64,000 bases of DNA from Solimonas fluminis (GTDB lineage: Bacteria > Pseudomonadota > Gammaproteobacteria > Nevskiales > Nevskiaceae), in NCBI RefSeq assembly GCF_002930645.1, contig NZ_PSNW01000013.1:1-64000 (forward strand). Reading direction: 5' to 3'. The notes under the pieces were generated by a model that was not told the origin of the DNA, searched no databases, and saw nothing but the letters and a program-made list of their open reading frames with translations. The position numbers and the translations under genes were made by a program. Positions within the stretch are counted from its first letter, which is position 1. The number at the start of each line of letters is the position of its first letter. Of the stretch, positions 26,105 through 35,205 are shown in pieces.

Positions 26105-27487
26105 TCATCCGCGAGTGGCCTGGTCGATGCCCGCGAGAGCGGTCTTGCACATCAGCTCGATTTCCTTCGGCTCGATCACATAGGGCGGCATGAAGTAGAT
26201 GACGTTACCCAATGGCCGCAGCAGCACGCCCTTCTCCAGCCCATGCTGGTAGACGCGCAGGCCGCGGCGCTCTCCGGCGGGGAAGGGCGTTTCCTTGCGT
26301 CCGCCCCTGGCCAGCTCGATCGCCAGGATCATGCCCTGCTGGCGCACCTCGGCCACGTGGCGATGGCCGCGGATCTCGGCGGTCTGTGCCCACATGTACT
26401 GGGACAGCAGCTGGTTGGTCGCCAGGACGCGGGTCTCCTCGATCAGGTCCAGCGTCGCCAGCGCGGCGCGGCAGCCCAACGGGTTGCCGGTGAAGGAATG
26501 CGAATGCAGGAAGGCGCGACCCGACTGGTATTCGTCGTAGAAGGCCTCGTAGATCGACTCGCGCGTCAGCGTCACCGCCAGCGGCAGGGTGCCGCCGGTG
26601 AGTCCCTTGGACAGGCACATGAAGTCCGGGGTGATGCCGGGCTGCGCGTCCGGGTCGCGGCGCGGCGGCGGCGCCCAGTCGCTGGCGAACAGCCGGCCGG
26701 TGCGGCCGAAACCCACGGCGATCTCGTCGGCGATCAGGTGCACGCCGTGTCGGTCGCAGGCCTCGCGCAGCATCGTCAGGTACAGCGGGTGGTACATGCG
26801 CATGCCGCCGGCGCATTGCACCAGCGGCTCCACGATCACCGCGCAGGTCTCGTGGGCATGCTGCTCCAGCGCCAGCTCCATGTGACGGAACATCTGGCGC
26901 GTGTGGTCTTCCCAGGAGGCGCCGGCACCGCGCTCGTAGCAGTCCGGAGAACGCACATGGATGGGCTGCAGCAGCAGCGGCGCGTAGGTGTCGCGGTACA
27001 TGCTGGGTCCGCCCACGGCCAGCGCGCCGAGGGTTTCGCCGTGGTAGCCGCCGGTGAGGGCGATGAAGCGCCGCTTCTGGGGCTTGCCGGCGTTCTGCCA
27101 GTAATGGAAGCTCATCTTCAGCGCGATCTCGATCGCCGAGGAGCCGTTGTCGCCGTAGAAGCAGCGTGTCAGCCCGGGCGGGGCGAGGCGTACCAGGCGC
27201 TCGGAAAGTTCCACTACCGGTTCATGCGTGAAGCCGCCGAGCATGATGTGGTCCAGCGTGTCGAGCTGCTGCTTGAGCTGCTCGACGATCACCGGGTGGC
27301 GGTGGCCGAAGATGTTGGTCCACCAGGAACTGACGGCGTCGAGATAGCGCTTGCCCTCGAAGTCCTCCAGCCAGGCGCCCTCGGCGCGCTTGATCGGCAC
27401 GAGCGGCAGCCACTCGTGATCCTTCATCTGCGTGCAGGGATGCCAGACATGCGCCAGGGAGCGGCGCATCATCTCTTGGTTGTTCAC
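26105..27487 (-). CDS. bioA: Adenosylmethionine-8-amino-7-oxononanoate aminotransferase BioA
   Basis: 460 residues. A fold-type I PLP aminotransferase: WHPCTQMKDHE at the start and SSWWTNIFGH are BioA-specific, and the PLP lysine lies in CLSKGLTGGTLP. It converts KAPA to DAPA in biotin synthesis, with S-adenosylmethionine as amino donor. The start is set to GTG at 27487, which overlaps the argA stop (GTGA); ATG at 27472 or 27469 would remove five or six residues. No other bio gene is in the window. Confidence 0.94.
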   Translation of the reverse strand: MNNQEMMRRSLAHVWHPCTQMKDHEWLPLVPIKRAEGAWLEDFEGKRYLDAVSSWWTNIFGHRHPVIVEQLKQQLDTLDHIMLGGFTHEPVVELSERLVRLAPPGLTRCFYGDNGSSAIEIALKMSFHYWQNAGKPQKRRFIALTGGYHGETLGALAVGGPSMYRDTYAPLLLQPIHVRSPDCYERGAGASWEDHTRQMFRHMELALEQHAHETCAVIVEPLVQCAGGMRMYHPLYLTMLREACDRHGVHLIADEIAVGFGRTGRLFASDWAPPPRRDPDAQPGITPDFMCLSKGLTGGTLPLAVTLTRESIYEAFYDEYQSGRAFLHSHSFTGNPLGCRAALATLDLIEETRVLATNQLLSQYMWAQTAEIRGHRHVAEVRQQGMILAIELARGGRKETPFPAGERRGLRVYQHGLEKGVLLRPLGNVIYFMPPYVIEPKEIELMCKTALAGIDQATRG

Positions 27488-28800
27488 AGCGGCTTCACCA
27501 GGACCTTGGAGTTGCGCTGCCAGTTGTAGAACTGCTGGCGCTGCATGGGCAGGGCTTCGATGCCGGCCTCGGCAAAGCCGCGCTCGATGAACCAGTGCGG
27601 CGAGTGCGTGGTGAGACTGAACAGCTTCTTCAGCCCCAGCTGCCGTGCTTCTGCCTCCACGCGCTTGAGCAGCGCCGCGGCATGGCCGTTGCGCTGGTAC
27701 TCGGGATGCACGGCGACGCAGGCGAGTTCGCCCATGCCTGCTTCGGCGTACGGGAACAGGGCGCAGCAGGCGATCACCAGGCCGTCGCGCACGATGACGT
27801 TGAAGTGCTGGATGTCCAGTTCCAGCTGCTCGCGCGAGCGCGGCACCAGCACGCCGCGCTGCTCCAGCGGCTGGATCAGCTGCAGCACGCCGCCCACGTC
27901 CTCGATGCTGGCGTCGCGGATCGCCTCGTAGTCGGCGTCGGCGTAGAGCATCAGGCCCTCGCCGTCGCGGGTGTAGAGTTCGCGCAGCAGCGCGCCGTCC
28001 ACCGCGGCGGCAATCAGGTGCACGCGCTGGACCCCGCCGCGGCCGGCGCTGATGGCCGATTGCAGGTAGGCGCGGTCCTCGGCGGCGCTGACCTGGGACA
28101 GCAGGGCCTCGGCACCGGCCAGGGACAGCTGTCCGGCGTCGCCGGTGTCGTCCGCCAGCTTCCACTGGTTGGGGTCGGAGGACAGCACGAACACCAGCTT
28201 GTCGGCGCCCAGGGCCGCGGCCACGGAGGTGGCGACGTCCTTGGCGCGCAGGTTGAAGATCTCGCCGGTCGGCGAGTAGCCCACCGGGGAGAGCAGGGCG
28301 ATGCGGTCCTGGTCCAGCACCTGCCGGATGGTGTCCACGTCCACGCGGCGCACCTCGCCGGTGAACTGGTGGTCCACGCCATCGCGCACGCCCACCGGGC
28401 GCGCAGTGATCCAGTTGCCGCTGGCCACCTTGATCCGCGCGCCGCCCATCGGCGTGCTCGCCAGAGAGGTGGAGAGCCGGGCCTCGATATCCATGCGCAG
28501 GCTGCCGACGGCACCCTTCACGGCATCCAGCGTGGCGCGGTCGGTGATGCGCACGCCGCCGGAATAGCGCGGCTCCAGGCCGCGCAACTGGAGCTGCTGG
28601 TTGATCTGCGGCCGCGCGCCATGCACCAGCACCAGCTTCACGCCCAGGCTGTGCAGCAGGCCGATGTCGTAGAGCAGTTGGTCGAAATCCGCCCGATCGG
28701 CCGCCTCGCCCTCGAAGGCGATCACGAACACGCGGCCGTGGTGCGCATGCACGTAGGGCGCACAACCGCGTAAAGCAGCAACAAAATCAGCGGGATTCAT
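27484..28800 (-). CDS. argA: Amino-acid N-acetyltransferase (N-acetylglutamate synthase) ArgA
   Basis: 438 residues. An amino-acid-kinase domain (about 15-280, with VLVHGARPQINQQL) precedes a GNAT domain (about 300-438, with VHPEYQRNGHAAALL as the acetyl-CoA loop). This is the classical E. coli-type ArgA that starts arginine synthesis and is usually inhibited by arginine. The ATG at 28800 has no ribosome-binding site, but a perfect TATAAT lies six bases upstream, so the message is probably leaderless. ATG 28818 would place the start upstream of that box. Confidence 0.93.
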   Translation of the reverse strand: MNPADFVAALRGCAPYVHAHHGRVFVIAFEGEAADRADFDQLLYDIGLLHSLGVKLVLVHGARPQINQQLQLRGLEPRYSGGVRITDRATLDAVKGAVGSLRMDIEARLSTSLASTPMGGARIKVASGNWITARPVGVRDGVDHQFTGEVRRVDVDTIRQVLDQDRIALLSPVGYSPTGEIFNLRAKDVATSVAAALGADKLVFVLSSDPNQWKLADDTGDAGQLSLAGAEALLSQVSAAEDRAYLQSAISAGRGGVQRVHLIAAAVDGALLRELYTRDGEGLMLYADADYEAIRDASIEDVGGVLQLIQPLEQRGVLVPRSREQLELDIQHFNVIVRDGLVIACCALFPYAEAGMGELACVAVHPEYQRNGHAAALLKRVEAEARQLGLKKLFSLTTHSPHWFIERGFAEAGIEALPMQRQQFYNWQRNSKVLVKPL

Positions 28801-28806
28801 GCATAA

Positions 28807-28812
28807 ATTATA
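28807..28812 (-). promoter_or_regulatory. -10 box giving a leaderless argA transcript
   Basis: On the minus strand TATAAT is followed by six bases and then the argA ATG. A start site 6-7 bases past the box would fall on or next to the A of ATG. No good -35 hexamer is visible. Confidence 0.65.
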
Positions 28813-28926
28813 GTGCATTCGCGGGTTTTGGCCGCCCCTTGGCGCTGCGCAAGCCGGAAATGGGGGGTGTCGGGGCCGGGGTGGGCCGGGATATACCTGG
28901 TTTTCCCCATTCCCCAGGAGGCTGCC

Positions 28927-29637
28927 ATGACGCGTCTGCGCGGTGGATTCGTGGTGCTGGCGCTGCTGCTGTGCATGGTCGGCTGGGCCGATGCGGCGGA
29001 CCTGTCCGGGACCTGGCGGGGCAGCATGAACGGCCAGCCGGCGGAGCTGGTCCTGAGGGCGGATGGCAGCGGCAGCTTCAACGGCCAGGGGCTCAGCTGG
29101 CAGGTCTTCGCCGGTTCCCTGCTGCTGGAGCAGGGCGGCGAGGTCATGGCCTACAGCTACAGCCAGCAGGGCAACCGCATGACCGTCAGCGGCGGCGACC
29201 TGGGTGCGCCGGTGCAGCTGGAGCGGGGCGGCAAGGCCGGCAAGGCCGCCCCGGCCCCCGCGGCGCAGGCCCGGGCTTCCGCCGGGGTCCGCCCGGAGCT
29301 GGCGGGCCGCTGGTGCTATGTCTCCAGCTTCAGCGCCAATGCCGGCGGCGGCAGCCAGAGCAGCCGCTGCTTCGAGTTGCGCCCGGACGGCAGCTACCGC
29401 TACCAGAGCGAGGGCAGCATGAGCGCCTACGCCCCGGGCGTGTGGGGCGGCACGACCTCGTCCTCCTCCGACAGCGGCCGCTGGACGGCCAATGCCGTCA
29501 GCATCACGGCGAATTCGGTCAACGGCGGCTCCACGACCTATCCCCTGGAACTGCGCAACCATCCGAAGACCCGCGACCCGATGATCTGCCTCGACGGCGA
29601 CTGCTACGTCACGCAGTACCAGAAGCCCTCCTGGTAG
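28927..29637 (+). CDS. Exported protein of unknown function
   Basis: 236 residues. A Sec signal peptide ends near WADAAD (residue 23). Residues 25-105 look like a small beta-barrel (LSGTWRGSMNGQPAELVL...), followed by an Ala/Pro linker and a second, similar beta domain (LAGRWCYVSSFS... to the end). Four cysteines in the second domain could form two disulfides. The repeated L.G.W opening suggests a duplicated lipocalin-like fold, but no family is certain. CAGGAGG precedes the ATG. Confidence 0.75.
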   Translation: MTRLRGGFVVLALLLCMVGWADAADLSGTWRGSMNGQPAELVLRADGSGSFNGQGLSWQVFAGSLLLEQGGEVMAYSYSQQGNRMTVSGGDLGAPVQLERGGKAGKAAPAPAAQARASAGVRPELAGRWCYVSSFSANAGGGSQSSRCFELRPDGSYRYQSEGSMSAYAPGVWGGTTSSSSDSGRWTANAVSITANSVNGGSTTYPLELRNHPKTRDPMICLDGDCYVTQYQKPSW

Positions 29638-29663
29638 AAGTCCGCTCCCGCGGAGGAGCGCCG

Positions 29664-29669
29664 TATAAT
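29664..29669 (+). promoter_or_regulatory. -10 box giving a leaderless ygfB transcript
   Basis: TATAAT is followed by six bases and the ATG at 29676, the same layout as at argA. GGAGGAG lies upstream of the box, too far from the ATG to act as a ribosome-binding site. Confidence 0.65.
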
Positions 29670-29675
29670 CCGCGC

Positions 29676-30248
29676 ATGCAAGATTCCGTCTCCTACGAAG
29701 CGCTGTCCGATACCTTCGCCCGCATCGGCAGCCGCGAAAGTCCCGCCGGATACCACGGCACCCTCTGCGGCACGCTCTGCGTCCGCGCGCCCGAGGACAT
29801 CAACCTGGCCCGCCTGCTCGATGCCGGCGACGAGGAGCAGGCCTTGCGTCCGGATGGACAGGCCCAGGCCGAGCTGCGCCGCCTCTGCGACCAGGCCCTG
29901 CGCAGCCTGCAGGACGAGGACATGGGCTTCGCCCCCCTGCTGCCGGACGACGAGGCGGCGCTGGCGCCCCGCGTGCAGGAGCTGGCCTCCTGGTGCGAGG
30001 GCTTCCTCTACGGCCTGGCCAGCCGTCCGGGCCTGGACCTGAAGAAATGTTCCGAGGAGGTCCGCGAGGTGCTGCGCGACTTCAGCCAGTTCACCCAGGC
30101 CTCGCTAGGCGACGAGGAGGACCTGGAACTGGAGGAGGGCGCCTACACCGAGCTGGTGGAATACGTCCGGGTCGGCGCCCAGCTGGTGTTCATGGAATTC
30201 CGCGCCCGGCCGCTGCCGGACCCTTCCGAATCGAGGCAACTGCATTGA
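29676..30248 (+). CDS. ygfB: UPF0149/YgfB-family protein
   Basis: 190 residues, all helical and acidic, with YHGTLCGTLC near residue 26 and CEGFLYGLA near residue 107, both typical of the YecA/YgfB family. Function is poorly defined; YgfB affects beta-lactamase regulation in Pseudomonas. It heads the block ygfB-pepP-ubiH-ubiI known from E. coli. Its TGA overlaps the TTG start of pepP. Confidence 0.92.
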   Translation: MQDSVSYEALSDTFARIGSRESPAGYHGTLCGTLCVRAPEDINLARLLDAGDEEQALRPDGQAQAELRRLCDQALRSLQDEDMGFAPLLPDDEAALAPRVQELASWCEGFLYGLASRPGLDLKKCSEEVREVLRDFSQFTQASLGDEEDLELEEGAYTELVEYVRVGAQLVFMEFRARPLPDPSESRQLH

Positions 30249-31564
30249 AACCCAACGCCAAGGCCCTGAAGGAATACGCCGGCCGCCGCACGCGGCTGAT
30301 GAAGCGCATGGGCGCCGGGGCGGTGGCGATCGTGCCGGGCTCCCGGGAGGTGACGCGCTCGCGCGACACCCATTTCCCGTTCCGCCAGGACAGCGACTTC
30401 CGCTACCTGACCGGTTTCCTGGAGCCGGACTCCATCGCCGTGCTGGCGCCGGGCCGCAAGGGCGGCGCCTTCATCCTGTTCGTGCGTCCGCGCAATCCCG
30501 AGCGCGAGATCTGGGACGGCCGCCGCGCCGGCCCCGAGGGGGCGGTGAAGGACTACGGGGCCGACGAGGCCTGGCCCATCGAGGAGTTCGCCGCACGCCT
30601 GCCGCAGCTGCTGGGGGGGCGCTCGCGCGTGTTCTACAACCTGGGCGAGCACCCGGCGCTGGATCCGCAGGTCACCGCCTGCGTGCGCGAGATCCGCGAG
30701 GTGTCCCGCCGCGGCGCCGCCGCGCCCACCGAGTTCGTGGCGCTGGAAGGCACGCTGCACGAGATGCGCCTGGTCAAGACGCCGGCCGAGATCGCGGTGA
30801 TGAAGCGCGCGGCCGAGGTCAGTGCCGAAGCCCATTGCCTGGCGATGAAGGCCACGCAGGCGGGCAAGTATGAGTGGCAGATCGCCGCCGAGATCCATGC
30901 CCATTTCGGCCGCCACCGGATGGAGCCGGGCTACGGCAGCATCGTCGGCGGCGGCGAGAATGCCTGCATCCTGCACTACGTCGAGAACAGCGCGCAGCTC
31001 CAGGACGGCGACCTGCTGCTGATCGACGCCGGCGGTGAACTGGCGGGCTACACCGCCGACATCACCCGCACCTTCCCGGTCAACGGCAAATTCAGCAAGG
31101 CGCAGCAGGCGGTCTACGAGGTCGTGCTGGCGGCCAACGTCGCGGCGATCAAGGCGCTGCAGCCGGGTGCTTCCTCCGGGCGGCCGCACGAGATCGCCAC
31201 GCGCATCCTCACCGAGGGCATGGTGGAGCTGGGTCTGCTCAAGGGCGACCCGAAGCAGCTGGTGCGGGACAACGCCCATCGCCAGTTCTTCATGCACGGC
31301 ACCGGCCACTGGCTGGGCATGGACGTGCATGACGTGGGCCGCTACCGCATCGACGGCATGCCGCGCGAATTCCTGCCGGGCATGGTGATGACGATCGAGC
31401 CCGGGCTCTACATCGCCCCTGGAACCCAGGGTGTCGATCCGAAGTACTGGGGCATCGGCATCCGCATCGAGGACGACGTGCTGGTCACCGACAAGGGACC
31501 GCAAGTGCTGACCGGCGGCGTGCCGAAGACGGTGCGGGACATCGAAGCCCTGATGCGCGCATGA
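30245..31564 (+). CDS. pepP: Xaa-Pro aminopeptidase PepP
   Basis: 439 residues. An N-terminal creatinase-like domain (to about 170) and a pita-bread M24B domain. Metal ligands are in LLIDAGGELAGYTADITRT (two Asp), HGTGHWLGMDVHD, MTIEPGLYI and GIGIRIEDDVL, all present. It removes N-terminal residues before proline. The start is TTG at 30245, overlapping the ygfB stop, with GAGG ten bases before it; no upstream ATG is in frame without entering ygfB. Confidence 0.95.
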   Translation: MKPNAKALKEYAGRRTRLMKRMGAGAVAIVPGSREVTRSRDTHFPFRQDSDFRYLTGFLEPDSIAVLAPGRKGGAFILFVRPRNPEREIWDGRRAGPEGAVKDYGADEAWPIEEFAARLPQLLGGRSRVFYNLGEHPALDPQVTACVREIREVSRRGAAAPTEFVALEGTLHEMRLVKTPAEIAVMKRAAEVSAEAHCLAMKATQAGKYEWQIAAEIHAHFGRHRMEPGYGSIVGGGENACILHYVENSAQLQDGDLLLIDAGGELAGYTADITRTFPVNGKFSKAQQAVYEVVLAANVAAIKALQPGASSGRPHEIATRILTEGMVELGLLKGDPKQLVRDNAHRQFFMHGTGHWLGMDVHDVGRYRIDGMPREFLPGMVMTIEPGLYIAPGTQGVDPKYWGIGIRIEDDVLVTDKGPQVLTGGVPKTVRDIEALMRA

Positions 31565-32760
31565 GCGCAGTCCGCGAGTTCGATGTCGTCATCATCGGCG
31601 GCGGCCTGGTCGGCGCCAGCCTTGCGCTGGCGCTGTCGGGCGGACGCCACCGCGTCGCCCTGCTCGAAGCCGCGGTACCGCCCGGAGGTGCTCCCTCCTG
31701 GGACGAGCGCTGCATCGCGCTGAACGCGGCCAGCCAGGCGATCTTCTCGGCGCTGGGTGCCTGGGGCGACCTGGCCCCGGCCGCGGAGCCGATCCTTTCC
31801 ACCCATATCTCCGAGCGCGGGCGCTTCGGCGTGGCGCGCTTCACGGCCGCGGAGGCCGGCTTGCCGGCACTGGGCTACAACATCCCGGTACGCCATCTCG
31901 GCGCTACGCTGTGGCGCCTGGCGCAGGGCACGGCGGCGGAGCTGCTGTGTCCGGCGCGGCTGTCCGGGCTGCGACTGCAGGGCGAGGGCGCAGAACTGGA
32001 AATGGAGGGCGGGGCGCGCTTGTCGGCGAGACTGGTGGTGGCGGCCGACGGCGCGCACTCGGCCGTGCGCGCGATGCTCGGCATCGGCCACGAGAGCCGC
32101 GACTACGAGCAGTCGGCCATCGTCACCGCCGTGCGGCCCGCGCGGCCTCACCAGGGCTGCGCCTACGAGCGCTTCACGCCGGACGGCCCCATCGCGCTGC
32201 TGCCCAAGCCGGACGGCGCCTGCTCGCTGGTCTGGACCGTGCCCACGCGGCAGGCCGGTGCGATGCTGGCCTGGAGCGAAGCGGAGTTCCTGTCGGCGGC
32301 GGAAGACACCTTCGGCGAGCGTCTGGGCCGCTTCCGGGTGCTGGGCCGGCGCAACGCCCACCCGCTGTCGCGAGTCCTGAGCGAGCGCCTGACGCTGCCG
32401 CGGGTGCTGTTCGCCGGCAATGCGGCGCAGTCGCTGCACCCGGTCGCGGCACAGGGCTTCAATCTCGGCCTGCGCGACGTCGCCGCCATCGCCGAGGCAT
32501 TGCAGGACGCCACCGACCCGGGTGCCGCCACGCTGCTGCGGGACTACGAAAACGCCCGCCAGGCGGACCGCGAGCGGGTTGCGCAGTTCACCGATCGCCT
32601 CGTGCGCACCTTTTCCAACCGGCTGCCGGGCTTTGCGGCGCTGCGCCACCTGGGACTGCTGGCCATGGACCTGACGCCGCCGCTGAAGCAGGCGGTGATG
32701 TGGCAGAACCTGGGCTACGGCCACGCGCCGCGCATGGCGCGCGGCGAGGAGCGGCGCTGA
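31561..32760 (+). CDS. ubiH: 2-octaprenyl-6-methoxyphenol hydroxylase UbiH
   Basis: 399 residues of the UbiH/COQ6 flavoprotein monooxygenases. IIGGGLVGAS at the N-terminus binds FAD; VAADGAHSAVR is the DG motif; GNAAQSLHPVAAQGFNLGLRD is the second FAD motif in the form characteristic of UbiH. It hydroxylates the ubiquinone ring precursor at C1, in the membrane-associated Ubi complex. ATG overlaps the pepP stop (ATGA). Confidence 0.94.
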   Translation: MSAVREFDVVIIGGGLVGASLALALSGGRHRVALLEAAVPPGGAPSWDERCIALNAASQAIFSALGAWGDLAPAAEPILSTHISERGRFGVARFTAAEAGLPALGYNIPVRHLGATLWRLAQGTAAELLCPARLSGLRLQGEGAELEMEGGARLSARLVVAADGAHSAVRAMLGIGHESRDYEQSAIVTAVRPARPHQGCAYERFTPDGPIALLPKPDGACSLVWTVPTRQAGAMLAWSEAEFLSAAEDTFGERLGRFRVLGRRNAHPLSRVLSERLTLPRVLFAGNAAQSLHPVAAQGFNLGLRDVAAIAEALQDATDPGAATLLRDYENARQADRERVAQFTDRLVRTFSNRLPGFAALRHLGLLAMDLTPPLKQAVMWQNLGYGHAPRMARGEERR

Positions 32761-33917
32761 TGCGGCATGACATCGTCGTTGCCGGCGCCGGCCTGGTCGG
32801 CTGCGCCATCGTCTGCGCGCTGCAGCAGGCCGGATTCGACGCTGCCCTGGTGGAGCGTGGCCAGGCGCCGCGGCCCTTCGATCCCGCGGTGGACGACCTG
32901 CGCGTCTATGCGCTGTCGCCGGCCTCGATCCGCTGGCTGCAGGGACTGGGCGCCTGGCAGAGAGTCGCCGGCTGGCGCGAGGGTCCCTACCAGGCGATGA
33001 AGGTCTGGTCCGATGATCCCTCGCGGGCCATGAGCTTCGACGCCGCCGACCTGCGCCTGCCGGCGCTGGGCAGCATCGTCGAGAACAGCCTGCTGCAGTG
33101 GGCGCTCTGGCAGCGGCTGGATTCCGCGCGCCTGTACACCGGCGCCGCGGTGGAGGCCCTGTCCCTGGGCGAGTCCGGGGCGCAGCTGAGCCTGGCGGAC
33201 GGGCGCCGCCTGGAGTGCCGCCTGCTGGTGGCGGCCGATGGCGTGGAGTCCCGGCTGCGCGAGATGGCCGGCATCGATACCGTCGGCTGGTCCTATGGCC
33301 AGCGGGCCATCGTGGCCAACGTGCAGACCGCGCGGCCGCATGCCCGGACTGCCCTGCAGCGCTTCCTGCGCAGCGGGCCGCTGGCCTTCCTGCCTCTGGG
33401 CGATGGGCGTTGCTCCATCGTCTGGTCCAGCACCGAGGCCGAGCGCCTGCTGGCGCTGGACGATGCAGCCTTCCTCGCCGAACTGGCGGCCGCGATCCAG
33501 TACGAACATGGCGCGGTCACGGCGACCAGCGCGCGTGCCAGCTTCCCGCTGCGCCTCAGCCATGCGCGGGACTACGTCCGCGACAGCTTCGCGCTGGCCG
33601 GCGACGCGGCGCACAGCGTACATCCGCTGGCCGGGCAGGGGGTGAACCTCGGCTTCTCCGATGCGGCTGCCCTGGTCGGCATCCTGGCGGAGGCCCGCGA
33701 TGCAGGGCGCGACTATGGCAGCCTGCGCTGCCTCAAGCGCTACGAGCGCGCGCGCAAGGCCGGCAACCTCGACATGCTGGCCGTGACCGACGGCCTGTCG
33801 CGCGCCTTCGACCTGGACATCCCCGGCTGGCCGGCCCTACGCGACCTGGGCATGCAGGCCGTGCAGCGCCTGCAGCCCCTGAAGACGCTGCTGACGCGCC
33901 AGGCGGCAGGCCTATAG
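32760..33917 (+). CDS. ubiI: Ubiquinone-ring FAD hydroxylase (UbiI/VisC-like)
   Basis: 385 residues, same fold as UbiH. VVAGAGLVGCAI, VAADGVESRLRE and LAGDAAHSVHPLAGQGVNLGFSD are the three flavin motifs. The start shares a base with the ubiH stop (TGATG). By order it equals E. coli ubiI (C5 hydroxylation), though sequence motifs alone do not exclude UbiF or a broad-specificity UbiL/M type. It converges on the glycosyltransferase with six bases of overlap. Confidence 0.88.
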   Translation: MRHDIVVAGAGLVGCAIVCALQQAGFDAALVERGQAPRPFDPAVDDLRVYALSPASIRWLQGLGAWQRVAGWREGPYQAMKVWSDDPSRAMSFDAADLRLPALGSIVENSLLQWALWQRLDSARLYTGAAVEALSLGESGAQLSLADGRRLECRLLVAADGVESRLREMAGIDTVGWSYGQRAIVANVQTARPHARTALQRFLRSGPLAFLPLGDGRCSIVWSSTEAERLLALDDAAFLAELAAAIQYEHGAVTATSARASFPLRLSHARDYVRDSFALAGDAAHSVHPLAGQGVNLGFSDAAALVGILAEARDAGRDYGSLRCLKRYERARKAGNLDMLAVTDGLSRAFDLDIPGWPALRDLGMQAVQRLQPLKTLLTRQAAGL

Positions 33918-35096
33918 CGAGGCCAGCACGTCATCCACGTAGGCGGGAAGGACTGCGCTGCGGTCCTGGCCGCGATAGCGCGCGGAGAAGGCCTGGGCAT
34001 TGCGGCGCAGCGTGTCGTCCTCCACCAGTTGCTCCAGCAGCCCGCCGATCCGTTGCGGATCGGTGTCGCCGCTAACCAGTGCCGCACCGAGTTGCTGCGA
34101 GCGCCAGGCCAGCAGCGACTTCTCCATGTCGAGCGGCACGAGCAGGCCCGGCTTGCCGGCCAGCAGCATTTCGGTGGTGGTGCCGTCCGGGCTGTTGTGG
34201 ATCATCGCATCGCAGCTTTCCGCCGCCTGGCGGATATCAACCGACTGTCCGGTGATCGCCAGTCCCGGGCGCTCGAAAGGCTGCAGCTTTTCCGGCGGAA
34301 GGTCGGTGATGCGCACCAGCAGATTGAGACGGCTGGCCTGCAGGGCCTGCATCAGGGCCTGCAACTGCTGGCTTGCGCGCAAGTAGCAGAAGACGCGGGG
34401 TCCGGGATGCGAGGGCCATCGGGGGATATCGCCATGGGAGTTGTCGGGCAGTCCGAGATGGATGCCGGCTTCGCGCAGGGCGGGGTCGTAGGTGTCGAGT
34501 TCGCGGTAGCCGAAAATGCGGCTGTGGCAGCCCTCGAAGATCTGCTGCAGGCCGTCCAGCGGCGCCTGGCGCAGCCGGTCGAGGGCCTGATTCAACGCCT
34601 GCAGTACCTTGGCTTCGTTGTGGCGCAGCACGGCGTCGCGGACGGACGCCTCAGGCAGGAAGCTGGGGAAGGGTGCCGTGACCGGCGGCACGCAGAAGCT
34701 GGCGCCGAACTGGGCCCGGGGCAGGCCCAGGGCACGGGCCGCCAGCAGGGCCACCGGCGCGTGATTGGCCAGCATCGCGTCGACTCGCAGGGTCCGCAGG
34801 AGCTCCTGCCAGGCCCGCAGCCGCCCGGCCAGTTCCACCGGGTCGTCGAAGCCGGTGTTGTGCAGCAGGCTGGCATAGCTGGCCTGGACCTTGACCGGAC
34901 TGCGGCTCCGTTCCGGCGGGCGCGGGCCCTGCAGCAGGGGACCCAGCTCCGGCAAGTACTCCTCGGCGGAACGCAGATCGCGGACCGCGAAAAGACAGTC
35001 GTGGCCGCGCGCGCGCAACTCCCGCGCCACGCTGCGCAGGGTCGCCACGTGGCCATAGCTTCCGCCCAGTTCCCAGGCCAGCAGGATTCGGCTCAT
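33912..35096 (-). CDS. GT-B glycosyltransferase (MGT/YjiC-like)
   Basis: 394 residues. The N-terminal domain begins LLAWELGGSYGHVATL, a pattern of UDP-sugar or TDP-sugar transferases that modify lipophilic acceptors. The C-terminal donor domain has HNSPDGTTTEMLLAGKPGLLVPL, corresponding to the HxGxGT..AL..G.P motif, but with Ser-Pro-Asp replacing the usual Gly-x-Gly. Acceptor unknown; no polysaccharide cluster is nearby. It is 109 bases downstream of the SapC gene; that gap (35097-35205) has no recognisable element. Confidence 0.82.
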   Translation of the reverse strand: MSRILLAWELGGSYGHVATLRSVARELRARGHDCLFAVRDLRSAEEYLPELGPLLQGPRPPERSRSPVKVQASYASLLHNTGFDDPVELAGRLRAWQELLRTLRVDAMLANHAPVALLAARALGLPRAQFGASFCVPPVTAPFPSFLPEASVRDAVLRHNEAKVLQALNQALDRLRQAPLDGLQQIFEGCHSRIFGYRELDTYDPALREAGIHLGLPDNSHGDIPRWPSHPGPRVFCYLRASQQLQALMQALQASRLNLLVRITDLPPEKLQPFERPGLAITGQSVDIRQAAESCDAMIHNSPDGTTTEMLLAGKPGLLVPLDMEKSLLAWRSQQLGAALVSGDTDPQRIGGLLEQLVEDDTLRRNAQAFSARYRGQDRSAVLPAYVDDVLASL

Positions 35097-35205
35097 GCGG
35101 CTTGGGGAGGCGTGGAGGGTGCCGGCGCCAGGCGTCGGAATGCTGATGCCGGGAACCGACTTCGAGGCGCATGGAAGTGCTTGCCCGCCGCAGGGCCGGC
35201 GGGCT

